In this document: positions 25,002 to 34,818 of the stretch, one piece after another
Layout: each line of letters begins with the position of its first letter
Numbering within the stretch: the first letter of the stretch is position 1
From: Bacteroides sp. OM05-12
GTDB taxonomy: Bacteria; Bacteroidota; Bacteroidia; Bacteroidales; Bacteroidaceae
NCBI RefSeq assembly: GCF_003438995.1
Contig: NZ_QSUN01000027.1
Location: 1-38,758 of the forward strand
DNA length: 38,758 nucleotides
Direction of reading: 5' to 3'
The notes under the pieces: generated by a model
The model's input: the letters and a program-made list of their open reading frames with translations, nothing else
Databases searched by the model: none
What the model was told of the DNA's origin: nothing
Made by a program: the position numbers and the translations under genes

Positions 25002-25050
25002 TTTGTTGTAATTTATAAAGGTTAATATTAAAGCTCGTTCTTAATACCCG

Positions 25051-25081
25051 CAAAAGTAGTAATTATATTTGTAAAGCACAA
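25051..25081 (-). promoter_or_regulatory. Promoter of the nucleotidyltransferase gene
   Basis: On the minus strand TTG (25079-25081), a 20-base spacer and TACTTTTG (25051-25058) fit the Bacteroidetes consensus. The -7 box is about 50 bases upstream of the ATG. It lies in the 85-base gap just after tamL. Confidence 0.58.
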
Positions 25082-25086
25082 CAGAA

Positions 25087-27423
25087 TCAGAAAGGATAAC
25101 CAATCGCTAAATGATAACCGAGACTTTTCTTAAAAGAGGGTAAGTTATAATATCCTTTCTTGGAGGTTTCATAAGGGACATGCAGTCCTATTCCGACATC
25201 GAAACGGATAACAAGGAACGTCAAGTCATAACGCAATCCCGCTCCTGTGCCTAAAGCAATATCCTTTCCGAAGTCGGAAAATTTGAATTGCCCGCCCGGA
25301 CGGTCAGGATCATTCCTCAACAGCCAGATATTACCGGCATCCAAGAAAGCAGCTCCGTGCAGGTCACCTATAATCTTAAAACGATATTCAATATTGGCTT
25401 CCAGCTTCAAATCACCCGTCTGGTCAATATAAGAATACTTGGTTTCCACCTTCGGATGGTAACTGCCCGGTCCGATGGAACGTACCGTAAACGCACGAAT
25501 ACTGTTTGCTCCGCCGATAAAGAACTGTTCACTGTAAGGAGCAACCTTTGCATTGCCGTAAGAATAAATAGCACCTGCCATAAAACGCATGGCAAGGCGT
25601 TGTCTGGAATCTATCTTATAATTATAACGGATTTCGGAAGTCAGTTTCATGAACTGTGCAAACGGGTTTCCAAGCAGCTTCTTATCTTTTCTTTCAAACT
25701 TCTGCCCGAATATGGCATAGATTCCGGAAGTTATGTTTCCTGCCGAAGTAACAGAAGTCTCCCACCATAGATGATTGCGCTTCGCCGTGATACTCGCATC
25801 ATCATACGTATAAGTATATGACATGGCAGGAATAAACTGGTTCTGCAAACTGAGATAAAGAGCCTTGTTTGCATTCATGATAGAATCAAATTTGGCGGTC
25901 TTGCTTTGCATCACGTTAAAAGTGAGCTTAAACGGGGTAACAGAATGTTTCCTGGTTGCCGAAGGCTGAAAATTGTAGCTTGCATTACCACCGAAAGAAA
26001 GCATCTTGAAAAAGCCGGCACGGTTCAGTTGGTCTGCATAAAGGCGGAAAGTAGTGGTAGCCGGGAAGTTAAAATCAACTTTATGTAGCCACGGGAATAC
26101 TACCCACGGGAAATGCAATGAAGTTGAAACGCCCAACTCATACGAATTGATCTTGGACTTGCTTCCTTTGACAGATGAATTTGTCTGCCATTCATACGAA
26201 CCCTTTAATTGCACAGAGAAGGTTTCACCTCCGCGGAAAACATTCTTCTTCGATACGCTGAACACAGCTCCCGGTCCTATCTGATCATTACTCTTAGATG
26301 TGACATTCAGTTCCAATTCTCCGTCAAGCGGCAAATCCATCGCTGCATTAATCTTCAAATCAAGGCGATTGCACGAAGGAAGAGTATCCCGTTGTGCATA
26401 CTGGAACTCCGCATAACGGAACACGCCCAGACGGTTCAGATTCTCCTGACTCTTTGATTGCGCTTGCTGCGAGTAGAGAGAACCTTCATGGAAACGCAAC
26501 CGTTTGTATAAAACGGAAGGACGCACAGGAGGACGCTTGCCGGTATAATAAACGAGCATATCTTTATACATCACAGAATCTTTTGGCGCACGGCGGCTAG
26601 TGTTGTTATATCCCGCTATGGTAAAAGATGTACGTCCCATATACCATTGACGCCTTACCATAGGAGGTAATCCCTGCTTCGGAATAATTTGCAGGCTCAC
26701 CTTTCCCGGAGCTATCAACGTATCGGCACGGAAAGTGATAAAATCAGGACGATAGTAGAAGTAGCCGTTATTCCTGAACAGATTACTCAATCGCTGACGT
26801 TCCGCATCCAATTGGATAACGCTGAAATTATCTCCTTTTCGTATCAAACGCTGTTGCCATTCTGCCTGTATAAGACTATCGCCACGAGGAGAGAAGCCGA
26901 GATAAGCTATCGAATCCAGAAAATAGGGATTCTTCATATCCACCCGATAAATGATCTTAGCTTTGCAGCTGTCTTTCATCGGTACAACTTCCGAAGTAAC
27001 CTTCCCGTTAAAGAAACCGTAATCATGCAATACATTCTGGGCTATCTTCGTACGCAACTCCGGATTTACCGTTGAAATAAACACCGGCTTGGCAGCAAGC
27101 TTATCAAATATCCACTTGCCGACTTTCTTCCTGGAGTTTACAAAATCATTATAGATCCACAAACCAAAAGGAAAAGGCCACTTCATGGATGAACTCCCAA
27201 AGAAAGAGTTATTCGGTTTGCAAGCCAATGCTGCTTCCACTTCTGCAAGTGCGGCATCACCGGCAGGAGTCTTATCTTCATTCTCTACGATCGTTTCTTT
27301 TATCCCTCTATACAAAACTTCATCTTTCGGAAGATTACGTGTAATCGAACATCCTGACAAAAGAAGAGGAAGTATCAAAAGAATAATTACAGTCGCCTTA
27401 CTATGTGTATCTATCTTCTTCAT
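25087..27423 (-). CDS. tamL: TamL: lipoprotein BamA/TamA-family outer membrane protein
   Basis: The protein has 778 residues. The lipobox LLLSGC (Cys25) makes it a lipoprotein, unlike proteobacterial TamA; this is the TamL form of Bacteroidetes. POTRA-like periplasmic domains span about 40-390 (for example NVLHDYGFFNGKVTSEVVP). A 16-strand Omp85 barrel follows, with FFIGGANSIRAFTVRSIGPG carrying the conserved loop 6 VRGF-like motif (here IRAF). The chain ends GYHLAIGYPF with a C-terminal Phe as in the beta-signal. With TamB it takes part in outer membrane protein or lipid assembly. Its start is 2 bases after the tamB stop, so the pair is tightly coupled. Confidence 0.88.
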   Translation of the reverse strand: MKKIDTHSKATVIILLILPLLLSGCSITRNLPKDEVLYRGIKETIVENEDKTPAGDAALAEVEAALACKPNNSFFGSSSMKWPFPFGLWIYNDFVNSRKKVGKWIFDKLAAKPVFISTVNPELRTKIAQNVLHDYGFFNGKVTSEVVPMKDSCKAKIIYRVDMKNPYFLDSIAYLGFSPRGDSLIQAEWQQRLIRKGDNFSVIQLDAERQRLSNLFRNNGYFYYRPDFITFRADTLIAPGKVSLQIIPKQGLPPMVRRQWYMGRTSFTIAGYNNTSRRAPKDSVMYKDMLVYYTGKRPPVRPSVLYKRLRFHEGSLYSQQAQSKSQENLNRLGVFRYAEFQYAQRDTLPSCNRLDLKINAAMDLPLDGELELNVTSKSNDQIGPGAVFSVSKKNVFRGGETFSVQLKGSYEWQTNSSVKGSKSKINSYELGVSTSLHFPWVVFPWLHKVDFNFPATTTFRLYADQLNRAGFFKMLSFGGNASYNFQPSATRKHSVTPFKLTFNVMQSKTAKFDSIMNANKALYLSLQNQFIPAMSYTYTYDDASITAKRNHLWWETSVTSAGNITSGIYAIFGQKFERKDKKLLGNPFAQFMKLTSEIRYNYKIDSRQRLAMRFMAGAIYSYGNAKVAPYSEQFFIGGANSIRAFTVRSIGPGSYHPKVETKYSYIDQTGDLKLEANIEYRFKIIGDLHGAAFLDAGNIWLLRNDPDRPGGQFKFSDFGKDIALGTGAGLRYDLTFLVIRFDVGIGLHVPYETSKKGYYNLPSFKKSLGYHLAIGYPF

Positions 27424-27425
27424 CT

Positions 27426-30400
27426 TTATTTGCTCTTTTTATTTCCGGCATTCGAAGCCTTTTTACTCTTGCGGAAAATAAACAGTTCTCCCATTCGGGA
27501 CATCTTCTTACGCAACACAACACCAACACCCGTTTCGGTGATCTCACCATCCAATATGCTATCATAATTCTTATCATGGAACAACTTGATGTAACGCGTT
27601 CCACTGCCGTCCAAACGATATTCTATCGATATATTATCAATAAAGGTCTGTTCCCCCTGTTGCACATTATCACCGGAAGAGATGGTTCCGCCGATAATAA
27701 CATTGAACCGGTCATTCCAGAAACGTTTGGATATCTGATAGGAATAATCCGTATGGGCATTGCCATCCGAACCATCGGACATATCGACTCCCAAACTAAT
27801 ATCCACAGCCTTAATATTATTGGTTATACCCTGAATTGCACTATTCAAGACACTATTCAGGCTACTGCCCATATTGAAACCACCGGTACCGCCACTACCC
27901 AGATAAGTGCCGGTTATCATCATCGCTACTGCTTGCTTACTACGCTCTTCATCCGACATGGCAGACAGTTCATTCTGTATGGTAGCATCCTCCGGTGCAC
28001 TCAGGTTGAAGCTGACAGCCAGATTCTCCAACGTATTCTGTATGGTGATGCTCGCTTCAAAGTTGACCATCCGTTTCTGATCGTCTTGCATAACGGAAGT
28101 ACGGACTTTATACACAGCAACAATATTCAACAACGGGTTCATCGGGTTACCGCTAAAATCGACATAACTTCCATTCTGAATCGTATAATCCAACTTCTTC
28201 AATCCCATAATTGAATACTTCATCTTACCGCTTGTCAGCGTATAACGTCCGGTCAGCTGTATGCCATTATATTCCGAATATTGAAGCGACAGATCACCGC
28301 CTCCTTCCAAACGGATATAGTCGGAGCCATCTTCGCTCAAATCAGCATTTACCCTTGCCGCCTGATCTATATGGACTACCATCAACATATCCATGCCTCC
28401 TAAAGAAACCGCAGGCATTTGTTCCTGTACCACCTGTGTAGTATCGCTGAAATCAACAAAAGTCACCAACTCGCCCAAGCGGTCTTGAGCCGCAGTCAAC
28501 GGAGAATCCTTTAAAACATAGGTTACATTAGTCGTTCCAAGCAGATTTATATTACCCCGCATCTGCAAAGCATCCAAAGGTCCTTTTGCCGTAGCAAAAA
28601 AGTCTACGAAAACTTTCCCATATACCAAAGACTCTTTCGTTTTCTTAGCATTTATCAACTCATAGTTGCGTGCACGCAACCTCAGATTGGCAGTCATCGC
28701 TGCAAAATCCGACATATCGACATTGCCGTCAATAACAAACGGATTATCTCCACGGGTATAAAGATTATATTTATCAAATACCAATTTACTGTTTTCCAAA
28801 CGAATCGGTTTATTATCCATACGGAAACGTAAACCATACTGAGGAACATCGCCCGCTACCGAGTCTAATACAACTTCACCGTTCAAGACAGGCTTTGACA
28901 ACTCACCTTTGACACTCAGATTACCATCCAAGTTCCCCATCAGCCTCACCATCCTATCCGGAATAAAGCCATTCGCCAAATCCAACGGAAGATCCTGCAA
29001 AGTAACATCCGCATCAATAGAGCCATTGCCTGCGGTATGATAGACACCACCTGCCGATAAAACCTCTACATTATTGTGGGTTAGATGGGCATCCAGGTGA
29101 TGATCACCTTCTTCACCCGGCAAATAAACCGCACTAAGTTCGACATTACCAATTGCATTCTTCTCATATACCAGTTTCTGCACTTGCACATCGGCAGCCA
29201 ACTGAAGATTCTGCTCTGTCTGAACATAATGAGCTTCTGCATTAAACAATCCGCTGATCTTCGGCATATAAGGCATCACTTCGCATATATCCGCCAGCTC
29301 TATCCTACGCAACTCCACCGCTATATCCTGCAACACCGTAGTATCAGGCAAGGAATAGAGTTTTAATCCTGTCCCTGCCGAATCCAAGACGGAAACGTCA
29401 GCACGTACCCGATTATCTTTTCCTATATAAACATAATTCTTTTTATTCACATTAAAAGGCCGGAATACAATCGTCGGATGCTCCGGGAAAAGATGGAAAG
29501 ACATTCCATTCTTGTGTAGTACTGCACGAATACCCAACAACACGCCATTCTCACCTTTATCATTAAAGTATTTCAATAACAACTCAGCACCCCGTTTATG
29601 AATCTCACCGTCGGCTGATGCTTTAAAGACTATTTGTTTATTGTCCGGTCCATTGACTACTCCGGCAGCAAACTTCACTCCGGTAGTATCCTGATGAATG
29701 TCCAACCGTATCGTATCCAACTGCAAACTATCCGTATGTAAAGCATAAATATAGGAATTACCATTAAGCCCTTCCTCCGGAGAAGTATCCATATCCATCA
29801 AGAACTGATGAAAGCCAATACCGGAAGCTGCCGCCAGATAATTACTTAACGGATTGTCCGTTCCGGCAGTGATGCGGATACACGTACCCGGCAGATACTT
29901 ACGCAATTCATTCTGGTAGATTCGTTTCTCTGCAAGCTGTTCGGTCAGCACTTCCATAAAACGGTTTGATTCTTTCATAATCCGTTCTATATCTCCTACT
30001 CCCTCCAAAGAAACCTTTAAATCTCCTGCACTCACGCTTGCCAAAGTGGAATCTTTTCCCGTTGATGCTTCAAAATAGATGTTTTTAGGTTTAAAGTTCT
30101 GCTTCTCTGTTTTCATGCGCATATCGGTAATAGCACCATCCAGTGAATGAGTTATCTTCATGTCTGTAGATGCCTTTACCCGAAAATTAAGGGCGACATC
30201 AAAAGGTGTCGGCGTCATGTGCATCCGATAAAAGTTAATATTAGCGACATTCATATCCAAATCTGCACTGATCTGATTCTTATGCAGCAAAGCATTCAGT
30301 CTCGCTTGCAAATCAACCAAAGGATTATGACTGTCCAATAAAACGGTTGCCTGATTCTTCTCTAAAGATGCCGTCAGCTGAATACCTGACAGATCATAGA

Positions 30401-32018
30401 TAGCGTAACTAAAAGCATCTACTTTCAATTCCGCATTCACACGGGTTTTCGGTGAATAGAAATCAAGTCCTTCTCCTTTGACCGCAACGGATGCCGTAAG
30501 CATATAAAGAGAATCTTTCGGCATGAAATCTGTTAATTGCAAACTGTCAATATCCAATGCCGCACTATACGCTTGGTTCTTTCCATCATATGAAGCATTT
30601 AAGAGAATCTTTCCGACTCCTTCAGCAAAAGCAAGGTTAGCATGATATGCTTCTCCGTTCATTTTAGCTTCACCGGTTAAAGACATATCATGGGGAATGG
30701 CAAAATTATCTCTTGACTCGGCATCCAATAAGGAAAGTACAAAGTCAAGATTACCGGTCGACGCATCCAAATCAATAAAAGCTTTACGGTTTATGCTATC
30801 CAGAACCGAAGTAGCATTGCCTTCCACTGCCAGTCTAAAAGCACCGGGTAGCTCCGCACGAAGTTCATTCAATTTGAGTTCCTGCATATTACCTTTTATA
30901 TCCGCTCTTAACACAAGGGGGCGAAAAGGATATTCTTTTTTAAAATCATCGGATAAATGCCCTGTAAACAGCAAGACATCTTCTTTCCCGAAATCGGCAT
31001 TTAACTGTACGGAAAGCACACCTGTTTCCGGTTTATAAACAGTAGCCCAATCGGCTAAAACCGACAAGTCTACGAAGGAATAAGGGGTTTCCAAACGCAA
31101 ATCAGGAATACGAATAGAGGTACTGTCAGACTTAATATTACCTTTCAAGGACGTTACAGATAGCCCGGAACGTTCATCCAACGTAAATTGGCGTATCTGT
31201 GCCATGATGTTCTGCCCGTGATATTTTAATGAATCCAGTCTGATATTAATATTACGGGCAATAATATGCGAAGGATCAAAACCGGCAGAAGCAATTCCAT
31301 TCCCGGAGTCATAATGCACCTCACTATCTGAAAGCTTCAACAAAGCCAGTTGATAAAGTTCCGTGCCCAAGTCTACTTCTCCTTTCTGCAACATTGCACT
31401 ATTGATGCGTGCATACAGATTCAGGCTATCAGCAGGCATTTGTAAGGCAAAAGCTATATTGTCCAGCGATAACTGATGCAAAAGTATTTTCCATTTCAAA
31501 GGAGTAGAAGTCGTGTCCGGTTTACTTTCAGTCGTATCATTCAAACAAAGTCTCAGATCCGTATCACTAAGCTTTACCTTATTCACTGTCACCGTTTCTT
31601 TATCCAAATCAACTCCATGCGATTCTAAAAAGAAATCCCCTAAAGAACCTTCTATCCTCATGCCGTCAATCAATCCGGCCGAATTTACTTTCACATTTTG
31701 AAGTCCGATCCCGTTAACCTCAACCTGCTTCTTTATCAAAGGCCAAAGCTGTACTTTGACCATTAGTTCTCCTGCCGTTAAGAGTGTATCTTGTTTATCA
31801 ACCACTTCAACGCCTTTTACCACCAGATTAAGTGGAAAAGAAAGACTGATACGCTCAATACCGATCTCCCAGCCTGTTGCCTCGGATGCAATAGTAGTAG
31901 CCTTCTCTCTCAGGAAATTCTGGATAGGAGGTATATATAAAAGAATAAACAAAACTACAAACAGAAGAACAGGAGTAAGTATGATAATGCCTGTCCATCG
32001 CAATATTTTCTTCATCAT
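27426..32018 (-). CDS. tamB: TamB (AsmA-like, translocation and assembly module inner membrane protein)
   Basis: The protein has 1530 residues. One N-terminal membrane anchor (about 5-30, ILTPVLLFVVLFILLYIPP) is followed by a very long periplasmic part made of repeating beta-strands, as in TamB/YtfN. The C-terminal DUF490 domain occupies roughly the last 350 residues, with PQYGLRFRMDNKPIRLENSKL and GNPMNPLLNIVAVYKVRT typical of it. TamB proteins form a hydrophobic groove thought to carry phospholipids to the outer membrane and to help TamA-type barrels. It is longer than the E. coli protein (about 1260), as is usual in this phylum. It is first in the tamB-tamL pair, with 209 bases upstream that show no convincing promoter. 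Confidence 0.9.
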   Translation of the reverse strand: MMKKILRWTGIIILTPVLLFVVLFILLYIPPIQNFLREKATTIASEATGWEIGIERISLSFPLNLVVKGVEVVDKQDTLLTAGELMVKVQLWPLIKKQVEVNGIGLQNVKVNSAGLIDGMRIEGSLGDFFLESHGVDLDKETVTVNKVKLSDTDLRLCLNDTTESKPDTTSTPLKWKILLHQLSLDNIAFALQMPADSLNLYARINSAMLQKGEVDLGTELYQLALLKLSDSEVHYDSGNGIASAGFDPSHIIARNINIRLDSLKYHGQNIMAQIRQFTLDERSGLSVTSLKGNIKSDSTSIRIPDLRLETPYSFVDLSVLADWATVYKPETGVLSVQLNADFGKEDVLLFTGHLSDDFKKEYPFRPLVLRADIKGNMQELKLNELRAELPGAFRLAVEGNATSVLDSINRKAFIDLDASTGNLDFVLSLLDAESRDNFAIPHDMSLTGEAKMNGEAYHANLAFAEGVGKILLNASYDGKNQAYSAALDIDSLQLTDFMPKDSLYMLTASVAVKGEGLDFYSPKTRVNAELKVDAFSYAIYDLSGIQLTASLEKNQATVLLDSHNPLVDLQARLNALLHKNQISADLDMNVANINFYRMHMTPTPFDVALNFRVKASTDMKITHSLDGAITDMRMKTEKQNFKPKNIYFEASTGKDSTLASVSAGDLKVSLEGVGDIERIMKESNRFMEVLTEQLAEKRIYQNELRKYLPGTCIRITAGTDNPLSNYLAAASGIGFHQFLMDMDTSPEEGLNGNSYIYALHTDSLQLDTIRLDIHQDTTGVKFAAGVVNGPDNKQIVFKASADGEIHKRGAELLLKYFNDKGENGVLLGIRAVLHKNGMSFHLFPEHPTIVFRPFNVNKKNYVYIGKDNRVRADVSVLDSAGTGLKLYSLPDTTVLQDIAVELRRIELADICEVMPYMPKISGLFNAEAHYVQTEQNLQLAADVQVQKLVYEKNAIGNVELSAVYLPGEEGDHHLDAHLTHNNVEVLSAGGVYHTAGNGSIDADVTLQDLPLDLANGFIPDRMVRLMGNLDGNLSVKGELSKPVLNGEVVLDSVAGDVPQYGLRFRMDNKPIRLENSKLVFDKYNLYTRGDNPFVIDGNVDMSDFAAMTANLRLRARNYELINAKKTKESLVYGKVFVDFFATAKGPLDALQMRGNINLLGTTNVTYVLKDSPLTAAQDRLGELVTFVDFSDTTQVVQEQMPAVSLGGMDMLMVVHIDQAARVNADLSEDGSDYIRLEGGGDLSLQYSEYNGIQLTGRYTLTSGKMKYSIMGLKKLDYTIQNGSYVDFSGNPMNPLLNIVAVYKVRTSVMQDDQKRMVNFEASITIQNTLENLAVSFNLSAPEDATIQNELSAMSDEERSKQAVAMMITGTYLGSGGTGGFNMGSSLNSVLNSAIQGITNNIKAVDISLGVDMSDGSDGNAHTDYSYQISKRFWNDRFNVIIGGTISSGDNVQQGEQTFIDNISIEYRLDGSGTRYIKLFHDKNYDSILDGEITETGVGVVLRKKMSRMGELFIFRKSKKASNAGNKKSK

Positions 32019-32151
32019 TGTCTTCTAAAACACAAACTGCTTACAAAGAAAACATTTTTTTTCATAATAAGTTTACCGTTTCCCGTATTTATTATGTACA
32101 AATAATGGATATTTAAGCAGATGACTTTTAGAAAAGCTAATCTATCCCCCA

Positions 32152-32189
32152 GAAAAACGAAAAGAGGCAGAATCACTTCTCCCTCTTTC
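32152..32189 (-). terminator. Probable terminator of the tonB operon
   Basis: On the minus strand GAAAGAGG-G-AGAA and TTCT-G-CCTCTTTTC form a stem with one mismatch around a GTGA loop, followed by GTTTTTC. It lies about 40 bases after the TPR gene stop. The rest of 32019-32227 shows no gene. Confidence 0.65.
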
Positions 32190-32227
32190 CTGATAACAAC
32201 TAAATTTATGTAAGTAAAAAAAACAAT

Positions 32228-33847
32228 TTATTGAATACCTTCCAACGCTTTACGAGCCGTATCGTTAGACGGATCAATTTCCAATATTTTATTCCAATAA
32301 ACTTTAGACTCGGTAAACTCATTCTTCACAAAATAATAATAGCCCAAATAGCTATTACATTCTACAAGAAGTGATTTCCCTGCATCCGGTTTGTCTTCAA
32401 GAATTGCCAATGCACTTTCATAATAAGGTTTTGCCAGTCCGACCGTTGTTTCCGGGTCTAACAAAGAATTAGCACGGGCACGCCAAAAATAACCCAAATA
32501 ATTATCCGGCACTTTCTCTTCCACAATAGAAAAGATACTGTCCGCACTAGCCAAAGCAGTTTTCTTCTTTGCTAAGTTCTCAGGCAATGAATCTGTTAAT
32601 GCACTTCCTTCATAATAATAAAGCCTGCCTAAGAAAAATAAGTCCGCTACTTCGGCATCCTTCCCGATAGCCTTCAAATAAGTATTAAAAGCATGAATCG
32701 CCTCATTATAATTACTCATCTTTTCATGTACTTCTGATAACTCTTTCCAGATTTCCGGCTTATCCGACTCCATATCCAACGCCTTGTAATAATGTTCCAA
32801 TGCTTTATCCGATTGTTTGTTGGCACTCAACAAACGTCCGTAATAAAGATGATCCAGATATACACATTCGGAATCGGCCGACTGATCAAAGAACGTTTGT
32901 GCCGCTTGTAAGCCTTTACTATACTCTTTCAATTCATAATTATCATACATTGCCAAACGTTTAAGAATAACATTATCAGGATCACGTTCCAACGCTTTAT
33001 TTACTAAGTCTAATGACTTCCCATAATCTTTTGCCAAAAACAATACCATACTGTATTTGGTAAAATCATCGACTGAAGCGCAATTTGAATGGATAAATTG
33101 TTCGTAAGCATCAATAGCTTCGCGATATTCTCCCAAAGAATAATAGACAATTGCCAACTCTTTTTCCACCGGAAGAAAATCCGGATGCAGGCTTTTCAGT
33201 TTAAATAACATCTCCACCGATAATCGGGGATTGACATTCATATAGGCTTCCGCATACTTTATATAAGCTTCCTTGCAATCGGGATCAAAGTAGATAGCCT
33301 GTTCATACTCACTGCAAGCATTACCCATATTGCTTTTTACGAAAGCAATATCACCGGCAAAGACATGCAATGGTGCATACTTCCCTGCTATTTTTTCTGC
33401 AAGCTCCTTGTACTCTAAGGCTTTTTCCGGCATATTATTATCCAAGAAAGCTCTACCTGCTGCAATAATGATATCCGGATTCTTTTTATTCTTGCCTTTC
33501 AACATTGCATCGATCTGTTCTGCACCTTGTTTCGGATCATCCTTTAACAGCAGTTGTGCCAAACCAATCCGGCAATATGGATTCTCCGCATCTAATGCCA
33601 ACCCTTTTTTATAGTAATAAGAAGCAGAATCTGCTTTATTCTCACTAAAATATATATTCCCAAGATAATAATACCCTCTCGCATCAGACGGTGAAGTCCC
33701 GACCTCACTCAACAGAAGAGTTTTAGCCGCATTTGGAAACCCCGCTTTATAATAAGCCACCCCTTCGCTATCAATAGTTTGTGCAGATACCCGAAATAGC
33801 AAACCAGCCAAGAGCAGTAACATTATTATTAAAATTATTCGTCTCAT
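32228..33847 (-). CDS. Exported tetratricopeptide-repeat protein of the TonB operon
   Basis: The protein has 539 residues with a signal peptide (MRRIILIIMLLLLAGLLFRVSAQ). The rest is about ten TPR units (for example RGYYYLGNIYFSENKADSAS, PEIWKELSEVHEKMSNYNEA, LGYYYFVKNEFTESKVYWNK). It is likely periplasmic and works as a protein-binding scaffold. It is the last gene of the exbB-exbD-exbD-tonB series, 21 bases after the binding-protein gene. That order is a recurring arrangement in Bacteroides, as I remember it. A role in organising the TonB motor or its partners is inference. No catalytic motif is present. Confidence 0.85.
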   Translation of the reverse strand: MRRIILIIMLLLLAGLLFRVSAQTIDSEGVAYYKAGFPNAAKTLLLSEVGTSPSDARGYYYLGNIYFSENKADSASYYYKKGLALDAENPYCRIGLAQLLLKDDPKQGAEQIDAMLKGKNKKNPDIIIAAGRAFLDNNMPEKALEYKELAEKIAGKYAPLHVFAGDIAFVKSNMGNACSEYEQAIYFDPDCKEAYIKYAEAYMNVNPRLSVEMLFKLKSLHPDFLPVEKELAIVYYSLGEYREAIDAYEQFIHSNCASVDDFTKYSMVLFLAKDYGKSLDLVNKALERDPDNVILKRLAMYDNYELKEYSKGLQAAQTFFDQSADSECVYLDHLYYGRLLSANKQSDKALEHYYKALDMESDKPEIWKELSEVHEKMSNYNEAIHAFNTYLKAIGKDAEVADLFFLGRLYYYEGSALTDSLPENLAKKKTALASADSIFSIVEEKVPDNYLGYFWRARANSLLDPETTVGLAKPYYESALAILEDKPDAGKSLLVECNSYLGYYYFVKNEFTESKVYWNKILEIDPSNDTARKALEGIQ

Positions 33848-33868
33848 AGTCGTTCTTTAATTATATGA

Positions 33869-34813
33869 TTATTCGTCTTTTACATTTACAATACGGACAG
33901 GTTCCGTAGCCGGGACCAATCCTGATTTCAATATTATCCTTTGCCCTCTCGCTCCGGTAAGAAATGCTGTAAGACCCGAAGGTAACGCTCCACGCGGATC
34001 ATTCAACAAAATATATACATTACGGGAAAGCGGATAACTTCCGGTTGCCAGATATGCCTGATACGGTTTGAAACTATTTTCAGGGATGGCAATCTTTGCT
34101 CTACTGACAGCCATCACTCTAATCCTGTCATTAAAAGAAAGATTGGTCGTATCTCTCGGATTTCCCAACCAATTCACACCTATCACTCCGATAGCTCCGG
34201 GTGTTCTCGCTACATAATTAATCACTTCCGAGTTCGTCTTTTGTGCTTTCAATTCTTCATACAGGGGTTTCCCCTTACATATAGAATCCATAGCAAAACG
34301 AACAGTACTGGAATTCGGATTATCAAACACTAATTGAAGTTTACCTAAACGGGATGCAGGGTAAAGCTCTTTCCAATCGGTAATCTCACCGGTTAGAATC
34401 TTTTCCAATTGAGACACACTTATCAAAGAGTCAGGATTCTGATTGTTTACAATCAAGGCAATTCCGTCTATAGCAAGCTTGATACTTCTTGGAAAGAACT
34501 TACGACTATGGAACGACTCCATTTCCTGAGAAGACAACTCGCGAGTGGTGATTGCCAACCGCACGCTGTCCTTCAGGAGATAGTTCACTGCATCCACTTC
34601 ACTACAATAAATCGGAACGATTCCTGCCATTGGAGTCAATGCCTCGAAAACTTCTATTTCCTCCTGAATAATCGGTTCAAAATTCTCATCGACCGCAATC
34701 TTAATCACCCCGGAAGTCATCGTATCCGTTAATGCGTCTCTACTTTTATTCTTACATCCGACCAAAAGGAGGAGAATAAGAAAAGGAAATATGGCAAATC
34801 GTTTCATCTTCAT
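33869..34813 (-). CDS. PstS-like periplasmic binding-protein-fold lipoprotein in the tonB operon
   Basis: The protein has 314 residues from the ATG at 34813; the longer frame would begin with TTG at 34816, only 3 bases earlier. The lipobox LLVGC gives Cys20. The body matches the phosphate-binding-protein fold: GVIKIAVDENFEPI near the start, AITTRELSSQEME, KLAIDGIALIVNNQNPDSLI and LEKILTGEITDWKEL, the typical PstS hinge phrases. No phosphate transporter permease or ATPase genes lie nearby. Instead it sits between tonB (stop 5 bases upstream of this start) and the TPR gene (21 bases). It may therefore have been recruited to the TonB system as a sensor or ligand-binding part. The fold is confident and the ligand is not. 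Confidence 0.85.
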   Translation of the reverse strand: MKMKRFAIFPFLILLLLVGCKNKSRDALTDTMTSGVIKIAVDENFEPIIQEEIEVFEALTPMAGIVPIYCSEVDAVNYLLKDSVRLAITTRELSSQEMESFHSRKFFPRSIKLAIDGIALIVNNQNPDSLISVSQLEKILTGEITDWKELYPASRLGKLQLVFDNPNSSTVRFAMDSICKGKPLYEELKAQKTNSEVINYVARTPGAIGVIGVNWLGNPRDTTNLSFNDRIRVMAVSRAKIAIPENSFKPYQAYLATGSYPLSRNVYILLNDPRGALPSGLTAFLTGARGQRIILKSGLVPATEPVRIVNVKDE

Positions 34814-34818
34814 CAATT

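Noticed and set aside
27405..28214. Plus-strand open frame of 269 codons over the tamB C-terminus
   Set aside because: It is antisense to a clearly conserved TamB/DUF490 region, has no signal or family features, and its amino acid pattern is that of a reverse-frame shadow.
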